Below the pieces are notes generated by a model. The model did not search any database. It had not been told where the DNA came from and saw only the letters and a program-made list of their open reading frames with translations. The position numbers and the translations under genes are program-made. Shown piece after piece: positions 42,777 to 51,439 of a stretch of 64,000 bases of DNA. Each line of letters opens with the position of its first letter. Positions within the stretch are counted from its first letter, which is position 1. The stretch comes from Pseudomonas sp. dw_612 (GTDB lineage: Bacteria; Pseudomonadota; Gammaproteobacteria; Pseudomonadales; Pseudomonadaceae): positions 62,001 through 126,000 of the forward strand of contig NZ_JAAVVC010000001.1 of NCBI RefSeq assembly GCF_018449725.1. The letters are read 5' to 3'.

Positions 42777-43964
42777 ATGCGCTTTCATCTCAAAGCTGTC
42801 GGCAAGGCTGGCGTGGTGTCGATGACCGTCGAAGCCCCCGGCCACAGCGAAGCCCGCCGCATCGTCGAAGACCAGGGCTTGCGCGTGGTCAGCCTGCACG
42901 CCGAACGGCACTGGCGGGCCTTGCGCCTGCGCCAGCGCGAAACGTTCAACCTGGTGCTGTTCAGCCAGGAGCTGACCACGTTGCTGAATGCCGGCCTGCC
43001 GTTGATCGATGCGCTGGAAAGCCTGGCGGAAAAAGAAACCGCGCGCCAGGCCCGCAAAACCCTGAGCGAGCTGGTGCGCTTGCTCTACGAGGGCAAATCG
43101 TTCTCCCAGGCGCTGGGCCAGTTGTCGGCGGTGTTCCCGCCGCTCTACGTGGCGCTGGTGCAGTCCAGCGAGAAGACCGGCGCGGTGGGCGAGGCCCTCG
43201 GGCGCTACGTCAGCTATCGCCAGCGCATGGACGAGGTGCGGCAGAAGATTATCAGCGCCTCGATCTACCCGCTGCTGTTGCTGATTGTCGGCGGCGGCGT
43301 GGTGCTGTTTCTGATGGGCTACGTCGTGCCGCGCTTCAGCCTGGTGTTCGAAGGCCTCGGTTCGAACCTGCCGTGGATGTCGCAGGTCCTGATGAGCAGC
43401 GGCATGTTCCTCCACACGCATCAGCTTGAATTCTTCGGCACACTGGCGGCGATCATCGTCGCCCTCGCCTTCCTGCAGCGGCAACCGGCCTTTCGTCGGG
43501 GCGTGGACCGCTTGATCGAAAAACTCCCGGCGGTGCATCAACGAATCTTCATGTACGAACTCGCACGCTTCTACCGTTCCCTGGGAATTCTGCTGCAGGG
43601 CGGCATCCCCCTCGTCACCGCCATGGGCATGGTCCGCGGCCTGCTCACCGTCGCTTCGCGGGTGCGTCTGGACCAGGCCTGCGAACGGGTGCGCGAGGGG
43701 CAATCCCTCTCCACCGCGCTGGAACTCAATCACCTGGTGACCCCGGTGTCCCTGCGCCTGCTGCGTGCCGGCGAACAGTCCGGCAACCTCGGGCAAATGA
43801 TGGAACGCAGCGCCGACTTCTACGACGAAGAAATCAGCCGCTGGATCGAGTGGTTCGTGCGCCTGTTCGAACCGCTGCTGATGACCTTCATCGGCCTGCT
43901 GATCGGCGTCATCGTGATCCTGATGTACATGCCGATTTTCGAACTGGCTTCAAGCATCCACTGA
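42777..43964 (+). CDS. gspF: inner-membrane platform protein GspF
   Basis: A 395-residue GspF/PilC-family protein with the duplicated cytoplasmic domain: FSQELTTLLNAGLPLIDALE (first repeat) and ELARFYRSLGILLQGGIPLV (second repeat). Three membrane segments are visible (about 170-192, 222-241 and 368-390). It connects the ATPase GspE to the pseudopilus. The ATG at 42777 (GGAG upstream) is preferred; an ATG at 42759 overlaps the gspG stop and is also possible. This supplies the GspF that is missing from the main secretion operon at 19139-28721. Confidence 0.92.
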   Translation: MRFHLKAVGKAGVVSMTVEAPGHSEARRIVEDQGLRVVSLHAERHWRALRLRQRETFNLVLFSQELTTLLNAGLPLIDALESLAEKETARQARKTLSELVRLLYEGKSFSQALGQLSAVFPPLYVALVQSSEKTGAVGEALGRYVSYRQRMDEVRQKIISASIYPLLLLIVGGGVVLFLMGYVVPRFSLVFEGLGSNLPWMSQVLMSSGMFLHTHQLEFFGTLAAIIVALAFLQRQPAFRRGVDRLIEKLPAVHQRIFMYELARFYRSLGILLQGGIPLVTAMGMVRGLLTVASRVRLDQACERVREGQSLSTALELNHLVTPVSLRLLRAGEQSGNLGQMMERSADFYDEEISRWIEWFVRLFEPLLMTFIGLLIGVIVILMYMPIFELASSIH

Positions 43965-44114
43965 CCTTCTGCAGATGGGTCGAGCGCTACCGTGCATCGG
44001 TCATCTACGTCTCGAATGAATAAATCGGAACGCTGATGTGTTTACGAACTGAATCAGGCAGCACGTTGCATTGTTCATCAACGTTCCAACTTGAATAAAA
44101 AGACGGAGAACGAC

Positions 44115-44735
44115 ATGCACATCAACAAGCTTTTACTGGCAGTAGCGATTGGCGCAGTTCTGTCGGCGTCTACCGTTCTGATTCCGGACAGCCTGTCCGG
44201 TGTATCGAGCGCACAGGCCAAGGATGGTGGGAGTGGTGGCGGTGGCGGCTCCGGTGGTGGGGGCGGCGGTTCGGGAGGCGGTGGCTCTGGTGGTGGAGGC
44301 GGTTCAGGTGGCGGTGGTGGCTCGGGCGGCTCCGGTGGTGGCAATGGCGGCGGCAGCGGCAATGGCGGCAGTCACGGCGGCGGTGGCAGCAGCGGCAACG
44401 GCGGAAACAGCAGCGGCCACAGCGGCAGCGACCATGGCTCGGGGCAAGCAGGAAATGCCTCAAACTCCGGACGCAGCGGCACCCATGCCGAGCGTGGGGA
44501 TGATCATGGGGTTCATCGCTCGGGTGAACTGGGCGACGACCACGGCGTGCATCGCTCCGGTGAGCTAGGTGATGACCACGGAGTGCATCGCTCCGGAGAG
44601 CTAGGCGACGACCACGGCGTGCATCGTGCCGGTGAGCTGGGCGACAACCGTGGCGTTCATGCGGTCGGCCAGGTCGCCGACGACCATGGCGTTCACGTCG
44701 GCGGTGAGCCCGGGGATGACAAACGGGCTAACTAA
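44115..44735 (+). CDS. exported glycine-rich protein with GDDHGVHRSGEL repeats
   Basis: A 206-residue protein: signal peptide (LLLAVAIGAVLSA..., cleavage near AQA), then about 75 residues almost only Gly and Ser, a His/Ser/Asp transition, and from base 44496 six tandem 12-residue repeats. The repeats are GDDHGVHRSGEL three times, then GDDHGVHRAGEL, GDNRGVHAVGQV and ADDHGVHVGGEP. The ordered Asp-Asp-His...His pattern suggests divalent metal binding. The start ATG at 44115 has GGAG upstream. It follows gspF on the same strand after 150 bases. I do not recognise the family. A secreted metal-binding or matrix protein of the Mn block is plausible but inferred. Confidence 0.7.
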   Translation: MHINKLLLAVAIGAVLSASTVLIPDSLSGVSSAQAKDGGSGGGGGSGGGGGGSGGGGSGGGGGSGGGGGSGGSGGGNGGGSGNGGSHGGGGSSGNGGNSSGHSGSDHGSGQAGNASNSGRSGTHAERGDDHGVHRSGELGDDHGVHRSGELGDDHGVHRSGELGDDHGVHRAGELGDNRGVHAVGQVADDHGVHVGGEPGDDKRAN

Positions 44736-44750
44736 CCAGCACATATCCCC

Positions 44751-44840
44751 TGTGGGAGCGGGCTTGCTCGCGAATGCGGTGGGTCATTAAGCAGAGATGT
44801 TGACTGACCCACCGCATTCGCGAGCAAGCCCGCTCCCACA
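44751..44840. repeat. REP doublet, family A
   Basis: Opposed TGTGGGAGCGGGCTTGCTCG and CGAGCAAGCCCGCTCCCACA units. A further single unit lies at about 44883-44900. They separate the glycine-rich gene from the LysR gene. Confidence 0.85.
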
Positions 44841-44914
44841 GGTGTTGGTGGTGTACGCGAATAATGAATACGCCGCCAAACCAGGCTCGCTCCCACAGGG
44901 GAAAGTGTCAGGCG

Positions 44915-45811
44915 TTATAACGTGCCCTCACGCTGATCCAGCCGCTCGCGCAAAAACTCGATAAACGCCTGCACCGGCCGCGACCCCTGGCGATGCTGCG
45001 GGTACACCGCCGACAACGTTAGCGGCTCAGGCCTGAAGTCATCGAGCACCGGCACCAACCGCCCATCCTTCAGCGCCGCGCCGACAATGAACGTCGGCAA
45101 ATACGTAATCCCCATCCCCGCAATCGCCGCGTCCTTGAGCAATTCCCCATTGTTGACCCGCATCCGCCCGGTGACGTTGACGGTCAGCGGTTTGCCCGGC
45201 CCGTCGAACCGCCATTGCACCTGACGTCCATGCCCATACGGCAGGCAATCATGGTTGAGCAGGTCTTCGGGTTTACTCGGAGTGCCGCGCTCGGCCAGGT
45301 AGGCCGGGCTGGCGCAGTACACCCGCTGGATCGAGGCGATGCGTCGGGCGATCAGGGTCGAGTCTTCCAGCACGCCGATGCGCAGCGCCAGGTCGTAGCC
45401 CTCGCCGAGCAAATCCACCGGGCGGTCACTCAGGTCGACTTCCACGGTGACGTCGCGATAGCGCTGCAAAAACACCGGCAGCAGACAACCCAGATGCGCC
45501 AGCGCAAACGACAGCGGCGCGCTCAGGCGAATGGTGCCACGGGGTTCGGTGGTCTGGCCGGCGATGCCCTGCTCCACCTGTTCGACTTCGCTGAGCAGGC
45601 GCAAGGCGGATTCGTAGTAACTCTGGCCCAGGGGCGTCACGTCCAGGCGCCGGGTCGAGCGGTTGAGCAAACGCACGCCAAGGCGTTCTTCCAGTTGCAT
45701 CAATCGACGACTGACAAATTGCTTGGACAGGCCCAATTGATCGGCCGCCGCGGTGAAGCTGCCGCAGTCCATGACCTGGCAAAAAATACGCATATCTTCG
45801 AACGGGTTCAT
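44915..45811 (-). CDS. LysR-family transcriptional regulator
   Basis: A 298-residue regulator. The N-terminal winged helix-turn-helix (MRIFCQVMDCGSFTAAADQLGLSKQFVSRRLMQLEE in pattern, residues 6-45) is followed by RLLNRSTRRLDVTPLG and a substrate-binding-type effector domain (PRGTIRLSAPLSF..., about 90-290). It is of the subgroup often annotated as DmlR/PA4203-like. The ATG at 45811 was chosen; the frame also opens at an upstream TTG. It is divergent from the alpha/beta hydrolase gene, which it probably controls. The effector is unknown. Confidence 0.9.
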   Translation of the reverse strand: MNPFEDMRIFCQVMDCGSFTAAADQLGLSKQFVSRRLMQLEERLGVRLLNRSTRRLDVTPLGQSYYESALRLLSEVEQVEQGIAGQTTEPRGTIRLSAPLSFALAHLGCLLPVFLQRYRDVTVEVDLSDRPVDLLGEGYDLALRIGVLEDSTLIARRIASIQRVYCASPAYLAERGTPSKPEDLLNHDCLPYGHGRQVQWRFDGPGKPLTVNVTGRMRVNNGELLKDAAIAGMGITYLPTFIVGAALKDGRLVPVLDDFRPEPLTLSAVYPQHRQGSRPVQAFIEFLRERLDQREGTL

Positions 45812-45930
45812 TGTCACGCCCTGGTTGACAGTCAAACACTTTATAGCCGCTTTTTCCGTTTATGGCACCCCATTAATCTGTGTCCATGGTGCAGCGACAA
45901 GCGCTGCTCCTGAACCCAAACCTATTACCG

Positions 45931-46000
45931 GTAGGAGCTGCCGAAGGCTGCGATCTTTTAAAAGCAAGATCAAAAGATCGCAGCCTTCGGCAGCTCCTAC
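45931..46000. repeat. 70-bp palindromic element, family B
   Basis: GTAGGAGCTGCCGAAGGCTG and its complement face each other with only a few bases between, in the divergent LysR/hydrolase promoter region. It is the shortest copy of the family and can form a near-perfect hairpin 37 bases upstream of the hydrolase ATG. Confidence 0.82.
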
Positions 46001-46036
46001 AGGGGACCCCACACAAATTTAAAAAGGATTTGCACC

Positions 46037-47056
46037 ATGAATCTCGTCAAAAAGACCCTGACCGCTTCCCTCCTCGCCCTCGCCGTTGGCAACGCATTCG
46101 CCGCCGGCAGCCCAGGCGTTGAACACACCACCCAGGCCTTTCTCGAAGCCCTCGCCGCTGGCGGTGGCAAACCCCTTGAGCAACTGAGCCCCAAGGACGC
46201 CCGTGCGGTGCTGACCGGTGCGCAGAACTCGGTGAAAGTGGATCTGTCGGGCGTGGAAGTCAGCGAGCGTGCGATCAAGGTCGGCGAGCAAAGCATCAAC
46301 CTGACAATCGTGCGTCCGGCCAAGGTCAAGGGTGAGTTGCCGGTGTTCATGTTCTTCCACGGTGGCGGCTGGGTGCTGGGGGATTACCCGACGCACCAAC
46401 GCCTGATTCATGACCTGGTGGTGGGCTCCGGCGCGGTGGCGGTGTATGTCGATTACACACCATCCCCGGAAGCGCAGTACCCGACCGCGATCAACCAGGC
46501 CTATGCCGCTACTCGCTGGGTCGCTGAACATGACAAGGAAATCGGCGTCGACGGCAAACGCCTGGCGGTGGCCGGCAACAGCGTCGGCGGCAACATGGCG
46601 GCAGTCGTGGCGTTGATGGCCAAGGAACAGAAAACCCCGGCGCTGCGTTTCCAGTTGCTGATGTGGCCGGTGACCAGCGCGCAATTCGATACCGGCTCTT
46701 ACCAGCAATTTGCCGAGGGACATTTCCTGACCAAGGGCATGATGAATTGGTTCTGGGACAACTACACCACCGATGCCGGCCAGCGTGCGCAAATCCACGC
46801 CTCGCCCTTGCAGGCCAGCGCCGAACAACTCAAAGGTTTGCCGGCAGCACTGGTGCAAACCGCCGAGTTCGACGTGTTGCGTGATGAAGGCGAGGCCTAT
46901 GCCCGCCACCTGGATGCGGCGGGTGTGCCGGTGACCGCGGTGCGCTACAACGGGATGATTCATGACTTTGGGTTGTTGAATCCGTTGAGTCAGATTCCTG
47001 AAGTGAAGGCGGCGGTGCGGCAGGCGGCGTTGGAACTGAAAACCCACCTGAACTGA
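46037..47056 (+). CDS. exported alpha/beta hydrolase, hormone-sensitive-lipase family
   Basis: A 339-residue esterase-like protein with signal peptide ending AFA. The oxyanion motif HGGGW (about 109-113), nucleophile elbow GNSVGG (Ser about 179), acid residue in EFDVLRDEGE and histidine in YNGMIHDFG define the HSL/type IV lipase family. It probably hydrolyses short-chain esters in the periplasm. An AAAGGA ribosome site precedes the ATG. It is divergent from the LysR regulator gene, its likely controller. The natural substrate cannot be told. Confidence 0.88.
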   Translation: MNLVKKTLTASLLALAVGNAFAAGSPGVEHTTQAFLEALAAGGGKPLEQLSPKDARAVLTGAQNSVKVDLSGVEVSERAIKVGEQSINLTIVRPAKVKGELPVFMFFHGGGWVLGDYPTHQRLIHDLVVGSGAVAVYVDYTPSPEAQYPTAINQAYAATRWVAEHDKEIGVDGKRLAVAGNSVGGNMAAVVALMAKEQKTPALRFQLLMWPVTSAQFDTGSYQQFAEGHFLTKGMMNWFWDNYTTDAGQRAQIHASPLQASAEQLKGLPAALVQTAEFDVLRDEGEAYARHLDAAGVPVTAVRYNGMIHDFGLLNPLSQIPEVKAAVRQAALELKTHLN

Positions 47057-47067
47057 ATCCGATCCCT

Positions 47068-47213
47068 GTAGCAGCTGCCGAGCACCGCGAGGCTGCGTTC
47101 GGCGGCGAAGCCGACGCCAATCCTGTCACCCCGATAGATCTGATACACCGGGGTGTCTGGTTTTACGACGGCTTCGCCGCCGAACGCAGCCTCGCAGGCT
47201 CGGCAGCTGCTAC
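47068..47213. repeat. 146-bp palindromic element, family C
   Basis: Same arms as 41335-41483, starting GTAGCAGCTGCCGAGCACCG. It begins 11 bases after the hydrolase stop codon. Confidence 0.88.
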
Positions 47214-47250
47214 AGACCAGATGCGATCTTACTTTCAGCGGAGTTCTCCC

Positions 47251-48678
47251 ATGTCCCTCATCTATGACCACCCCTTGTCCTGGAGCGCCCTCCTGCTGGT
47301 GATCGACGCCCTGCTCTGGCACCTCGCGCCGTTACAGAAACGCGTCATCCGCATTGGCCTGCGTCTGGCGCTGTTCCTGATCTTCAGCGCGGTGATCATC
47401 AACGCCGGGGTCAGCCCGTTGCAGGCGCCGGTGTTTGCCGATGACCGCGTGGCGCAGCTCGGGGCCACGGCGTTGGGGATTGTCTGGTGGCTATACGCCG
47501 CACGGGTGCTCACCGAAGTCATCGGTCTGGTGCTGATGCGCCGCATCGGTCACAGCGGCCGCTTGTTGCAGGATGTCATCGGCGCGCTGGTGTTTCTGGT
47601 GGCCATCGTCGCGGCGGCGGGTTATGTGCTGGAGCTGCCGGTCAAGGGTTTGCTGGCAACGTCCGGGGTGGTGGCGATCGTGGTCGGTCTGGCGCTGCAA
47701 AGCACCTTGAGCGATGTGTTTTCCGGGATCGTGCTCAACACCACCAAGCCGTATCAGGTGGATGATTTTGTGGTGATCGACGGCGTGGAAGGCAAGGTGC
47801 TCGACATCGATTGGCGCGCCACCCATTTACTCACCAGCGCCGGCACCATGGCGGTGGTGCCAAACTCGGTGGCGGCCAAGGCGAAGATCGTCAATCTCAG
47901 TCGGCCGAGCAACATGCACGGGGTGTCGATCAGCATTCAAGTGCCCAATTCCATTCGCCCGCGTCGGGTGCTGGATGCGCTGGATCGCACGCTTCAGGGC
48001 AGTAGCACGTTGCTGCTCAACCCGGCACCGAAAGCCGTGTTGAAGGAGGCTGGCGAAACCATGTCTGTCTACGTGGCCAGCGGTTTTATTGCAGACCTGA
48101 GCAAAAAAAGCGAAGTGCGTAATCAACTGTTCGACCTGGCGCATCGGCATCTGGAAGCGGCGGGTATTTCCCGGCAGCTTGATGGCGTGATCGAGCCGTC
48201 GACCCGGGCCCGGGCGTTGCTGGATGAGGTGAAAATCTTCCGTTCCCTGGACGAGGATGAGCGTGATCGACTCGCGCAAGCCATGGTCCCGCAGCAGTAC
48301 ACGGCGGGTCAGGTGGTGCTGGAATTGAACGAGGTGCCGGACAGCCTCTTCGTGATCGCGACCGGCGTGGTCAGCGCCACCGTGCCCGACGGCACCGGGC
48401 AAACCGAAGCCGGGCGCATGGGGCCGAGCGAAGTCATGGGCGAACAGAGCATCCTCACTGACACCCCGTCCCAGGCCTGCTTTACGGCGCTGACGTCGTG
48501 CATCATTTACCGGATCGACAAGTCCCTGACCCGCGATTGCATGGCGCAACGTGGCGAGGTTGGGCGGGCGTTGAACAAGTTGCAGGCGGTGCGGCAGCAG
48601 AACAGTCGGTTGGCGTTGATGGCCGTGCCGGCGCCGGTCAAGAAAGGTGGTTTTCTGGGGTGGCTACAAAAACGCTGA
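47251..48678 (+). CDS. MscS-type mechanosensitive channel with C-terminal cyclic-nucleotide-binding domain
   Basis: A 475-residue membrane protein. There are four hydrophobic segments in the first 165 residues, with the pore-lining MscS helix region ALLATSGVVAIVVGLALQSTLSDVFSGIVL in pattern (about 140-168), then the MscS beta domain (DDFVVIDGVEGKVLDIDWRAT). From about 335 a cNMP-binding domain follows (YTAGQVVLELNEVPDSLFVIATGVV, MGPSEVMGEQSIL). Such fusions are ligand-modulated small-conductance channels. The ATG at 47251 has GGAG upstream; the ATG at 47221 lies in the preceding repeat margin. It sits alone between two family C elements. Confidence 0.9.
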   Translation: MSLIYDHPLSWSALLLVIDALLWHLAPLQKRVIRIGLRLALFLIFSAVIINAGVSPLQAPVFADDRVAQLGATALGIVWWLYAARVLTEVIGLVLMRRIGHSGRLLQDVIGALVFLVAIVAAAGYVLELPVKGLLATSGVVAIVVGLALQSTLSDVFSGIVLNTTKPYQVDDFVVIDGVEGKVLDIDWRATHLLTSAGTMAVVPNSVAAKAKIVNLSRPSNMHGVSISIQVPNSIRPRRVLDALDRTLQGSSTLLLNPAPKAVLKEAGETMSVYVASGFIADLSKKSEVRNQLFDLAHRHLEAAGISRQLDGVIEPSTRARALLDEVKIFRSLDEDERDRLAQAMVPQQYTAGQVVLELNEVPDSLFVIATGVVSATVPDGTGQTEAGRMGPSEVMGEQSILTDTPSQACFTALTSCIIYRIDKSLTRDCMAQRGEVGRALNKLQAVRQQNSRLALMAVPAPVKKGGFLGWLQKR

Positions 48679-48697
48679 CACCCGACAAAACACCCCC

Positions 48698-48844
48698 GTA
48701 GCAGCTGCCGAGCACCGCGAGGCTGCGTTCGGCGGCGAAGCCGTCGTCAATCCTGCCAGCTCGGATAACCTGAAACACCGCAGTGACTGGTTTTACGACG
48801 GCTTCGCCGCCGAACGCAGCCTCGCGGTGCTCGGCAGCTGCTAC
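48698..48844. repeat. 147-bp palindromic element, family C
   Basis: Arms GTAGCAGCTGCCGAGCACCG and complement. It lies just after the channel gene, the second copy flanking that gene. Confidence 0.88.
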
Positions 48845-48864
48845 GGGATTTAGTCGGATAGAAA

Positions 48865-48892
48865 AATGCCCGCGCAATGGCGGGCATTTTTT
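48865..48892. terminator. bidirectional terminator between channel and ycaC-like genes
   Basis: AATGCCCGC and GCGGGCATT flank a six-base loop with A-run before and T-run after, so it can end transcription from both convergent genes. Confidence 0.85.
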
Positions 48893-48904
48893 GTGCGGGG
48901 AGAC

Positions 48905-49531
48905 TTACTTGGCGGTCAACACCGAATAGCTGTTCATCAAATTGCGATAGTTCGGAATGCGCGGCGACAGCAGGTTGGCCAGGCCTTCCATGTCGTTGCG
49001 CCAGTCGCCTTGCAGCTCGCACGCCACGGAGAACCAGTTCACCAGTTGGGCACCGGCCGCCGACATGCGCGCCCAGGCGGCTTGTTGCACGGTTTCGTTG
49101 AAGGTGCCCGACGCGTCGGTAACCACGAACACTTCGAAGCCTTCAGCCAGCGCCGACAAGGTCGGGAACGTCACGCACACGTCAGTCACCACACCGGCAA
49201 TGATCAACTGCTTGCGACCGGTCGCCTTGACCGCTTTGACGAAATCTTCGTTGTCCCAGGCATTGATCTGACCTGGGCGCGGGATGTACGGCGCGTCCGG
49301 GAACAGTTCTTTCAGCTCAGGCACCATCGGGCCGTTCGGGCCGTTTTCGAAGCTGGTGGTGAGGATGGTCGGCAGTTTGAAGAACTTGGCCAGGTCCGCG
49401 AGGGCCAGCACGTTGTTCTTGAATTCGTTGGGCGAGAAATCCTGCACCAACGAGATCAGGCCGGTCTGGTGGTCAACCAACAGTACAACGGCGTCGTCTT
49501 TGTTCAGGCGTTTGTACGGAACGTTGCTCAT
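48905..49531 (-). CDS. ycaC: YcaC-type isochorismatase-family hydrolase
   Basis: A 208-residue cysteine hydrolase of the isochorismatase superfamily. The N-terminal Asp is in LLVDHQTGL, the catalytic cysteine in GVVTDVCVTFP (about 116-126), with the FEVFVVTDASGT end typical of YcaC. Length and sequence fit YcaC, an octameric enzyme of uncertain substrate. The ATG has GAGGAG upstream. It follows the amidohydrolase gene by 69 bases and is probably the last gene of the DoxX-monooxygenase-amidohydrolase set. Confidence 0.88.
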   Translation of the reverse strand: MSNVPYKRLNKDDAVVLLVDHQTGLISLVQDFSPNEFKNNVLALADLAKFFKLPTILTTSFENGPNGPMVPELKELFPDAPYIPRPGQINAWDNEDFVKAVKATGRKQLIIAGVVTDVCVTFPTLSALAEGFEVFVVTDASGTFNETVQQAAWARMSAAGAQLVNWFSVACELQGDWRNDMEGLANLLSPRIPNYRNLMNSYSVLTAK

Positions 49532-49564
49532 GTGAAACTCCTCGGTAGTGGGATGGTGCTTGGG

Positions 49565-49593
49565 GCGCCGGCACGTCGGGCCGGCGCTTTTTT
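49565..49593 (+). terminator. hairpin with T-run between ycaC-like and amidohydrolase genes
   Basis: GCGCCGGC (49565-49572) pairs with GCCGGCGC (49580-49587), followed by six T on the plus strand. The flanking genes are on the minus strand, for which the hairpin has no T-run. It may instead limit antisense transcription or partly separate the two genes. Confidence 0.55.
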
Positions 49594-49600
49594 ATGTGCG

Positions 49601-51439
49601 TTAAAAGGCAAAACACGAGCAGCCAAAGGCGCCCCAGAAACCCGCGAAATCGCTGACCGGCGCATTCGACAGACGCGCCTTGTTGTGGCTGTGGGCATGC
49701 ACGCCACACGGCCCGCTGCAATGGTGAGCCTGGGCCTGCATCGGCGAAGTCGGGCGCCAATGGCCAGGGACTTTCACTACCGGCGACCAGTCCGGCAGCA
49801 CCGGCACGCTGGCCGGCCCGAGTTTTTCGAAGTCACCGGCGGCGTACACCACCTTGCCGCCGACCACGGTCAACACGGACTCGATCCACTTGATTGCCTC
49901 TTCATCGACGCTGAAGAAATCCGCGCTGAGGGCGGCGACGTCGGCCAGTTGCCCGACCTTGATCTGGCCCTTCTTGCCCTGCTCGGATGAGAACCAGGCG
50001 CTGCCGTGGGTGAACAGTTCCAAAGCGGTCAGGCGCGACAGGCCCTCGGCGTGCAATTCCAGACCGCCGACGGTACGGCCGCTGACCATCCAGTACAGCG
50101 AGGTCCATGGATTGTAGCTGGACACCCGCGTGGCGTCGGTGCCGGCGCCGACCGGTACACCCTCGGCCAACATGCGCTTGATCGGCGGCGTGGCTTCGGC
50201 GGCTTTGGCACCGTAACGCTCGACGAAATACTCGCCCTGGAACGCCATCCGGTCCTGAATCGCAATGCCACCGCCCAGCGCCCTTACCCGCTCGATATTC
50301 TGTGGAGTGATGGTTTCGGCGTGGTCGAAAAACCACGGCAAACCGTTGAACGGAATATCGCGATTGACCTTCTCGAACACGTCGAGCATGCGGCTGATGG
50401 ATTCGTTGTACGTGGCGTGCAAACGGAACGGCCAGCGTTGTTCCACCAAGTGGCGCACCACCGGTTCCAATTCAGCTTCCATGGTTTGCGGCAGGTCCGG
50501 GCGCGGTTCGAGGAAGTCCTCGAAATCCGCCGCCGAGAACACCAGCATCTCGCCGGCGCCGTTGTGTCGCAGGTAGTCGTCGCCCTGGTGCAGGGTCACG
50601 CTCGACGTCCAGTTTTTGAAGTCGGTCAGCTCTTCCTTGGGCTTTTGGGTGAACAGGTTGTAGGCGATGCGGATCGTCAGTTGCTGGTCCTTGTTCAACT
50701 GCTCGATGACTTGGTAATCGTCCGGGTAATTCTGGAAACCACCACCGGCATCGATGGCGCTGGTCAGACCGAGGCGATTGAGTTCACGCATGAATTGGCG
50801 GGTCGAGTTGACCTGATATTCCAGCGGCAGCTTCGGCCCCTTGGCGAGCGTCGAGTAGAGGATCATCGCGTTCGGCCGCGCGACCAGCATGCCGGTCGGG
50901 TTGCCGTTGGCGTCACGGACAATCTCACCGCCCGGCGGGTTTGGCGTGTCGCGGGTGTAACCGGCAACGCGCAGTGCCGCGCGGTTGAGCAAGGCGCGGT
51001 CGTACAAGTGCAGGACGAATACGGGCGTGTCCGGCGCGGCCTGGTTCAACTCTTCCAGGGTCGGCATGCGTTTTTCGGCAAACTGGAATTCATTCCAGCC
51101 GCCGACTACCCGCACCCATTGCGGCGTCGGGGTGCGGTCAGCCTGATCCTTGAGCATGCGCAGGGCATCGACCAGTGACGGCACGCCTTCCCAACGCAGT
51201 TCGAGGTTGTAATTGAGGCCGCCACGAATCAGGTGCAAGTGCGAGTCGTTGAGGCCGGGAATGACGCAGCGGCCCTTGAGGTCGATGACCTGGGTGCCCG
51301 AGCCGCGCAGGGCCATGGCTTCGCCGTCATTACCGACCGCGACAAAGCGCCCGTCCTTGATCGCTACCGCACTGGCCAGCGGGTTTTCGCGGTCAACGGT
51401 ATGGAATTGGCCATTGAACAGAATCAGATCGGCGTTCAT
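49601..51439 (-). CDS. YtcJ-like amidohydrolase with Cys/His-rich tail
   Basis: A 612-residue metal-dependent hydrolase of the amidohydrolase superfamily 3 (YtcJ-like). Metal site GLNDSHLHL (about 64-72), later HATYNES, FDHAETITP and the metal aspartate region GAGTDATRV. No signal peptide. The last 45 residues are unusual for the family: HHCSGPCGVHAHSH and a final FGCSCFAF could bind a metal. The ATG at 51439 has AAGGAA upstream and overlaps the stop of the monooxygenase-like gene. Members act on formamide, amide or cyclic amide bonds; the substrate is unknown. Confidence 0.88.
   Translation of the reverse strand: MNADLILFNGQFHTVDRENPLASAVAIKDGRFVAVGNDGEAMALRGSGTQVIDLKGRCVIPGLNDSHLHLIRGGLNYNLELRWEGVPSLVDALRMLKDQADRTPTPQWVRVVGGWNEFQFAEKRMPTLEELNQAAPDTPVFVLHLYDRALLNRAALRVAGYTRDTPNPPGGEIVRDANGNPTGMLVARPNAMILYSTLAKGPKLPLEYQVNSTRQFMRELNRLGLTSAIDAGGGFQNYPDDYQVIEQLNKDQQLTIRIAYNLFTQKPKEELTDFKNWTSSVTLHQGDDYLRHNGAGEMLVFSAADFEDFLEPRPDLPQTMEAELEPVVRHLVEQRWPFRLHATYNESISRMLDVFEKVNRDIPFNGLPWFFDHAETITPQNIERVRALGGGIAIQDRMAFQGEYFVERYGAKAAEATPPIKRMLAEGVPVGAGTDATRVSSYNPWTSLYWMVSGRTVGGLELHAEGLSRLTALELFTHGSAWFSSEQGKKGQIKVGQLADVAALSADFFSVDEEAIKWIESVLTVVGGKVVYAAGDFEKLGPASVPVLPDWSPVVKVPGHWRPTSPMQAQAHHCSGPCGVHAHSHNKARLSNAPVSDFAGFWGAFGCSCFAF

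Noticed and set aside
44054..44071. Possible sigma54 promoter before the glycine-rich gene (AGGCAGCACGTTGCA)
   Set aside because: GG and GC are nine bases apart, not ten; sigma54 spacing is strict. The gene may belong to the island but this is not evidence for it.
49565..49593. Terminator ending the amidohydrolase transcript
   Set aside because: The T-run is on the plus strand, while the amidohydrolase and ycaC-like genes are on the minus strand. It is listed only as a plus-oriented hairpin.
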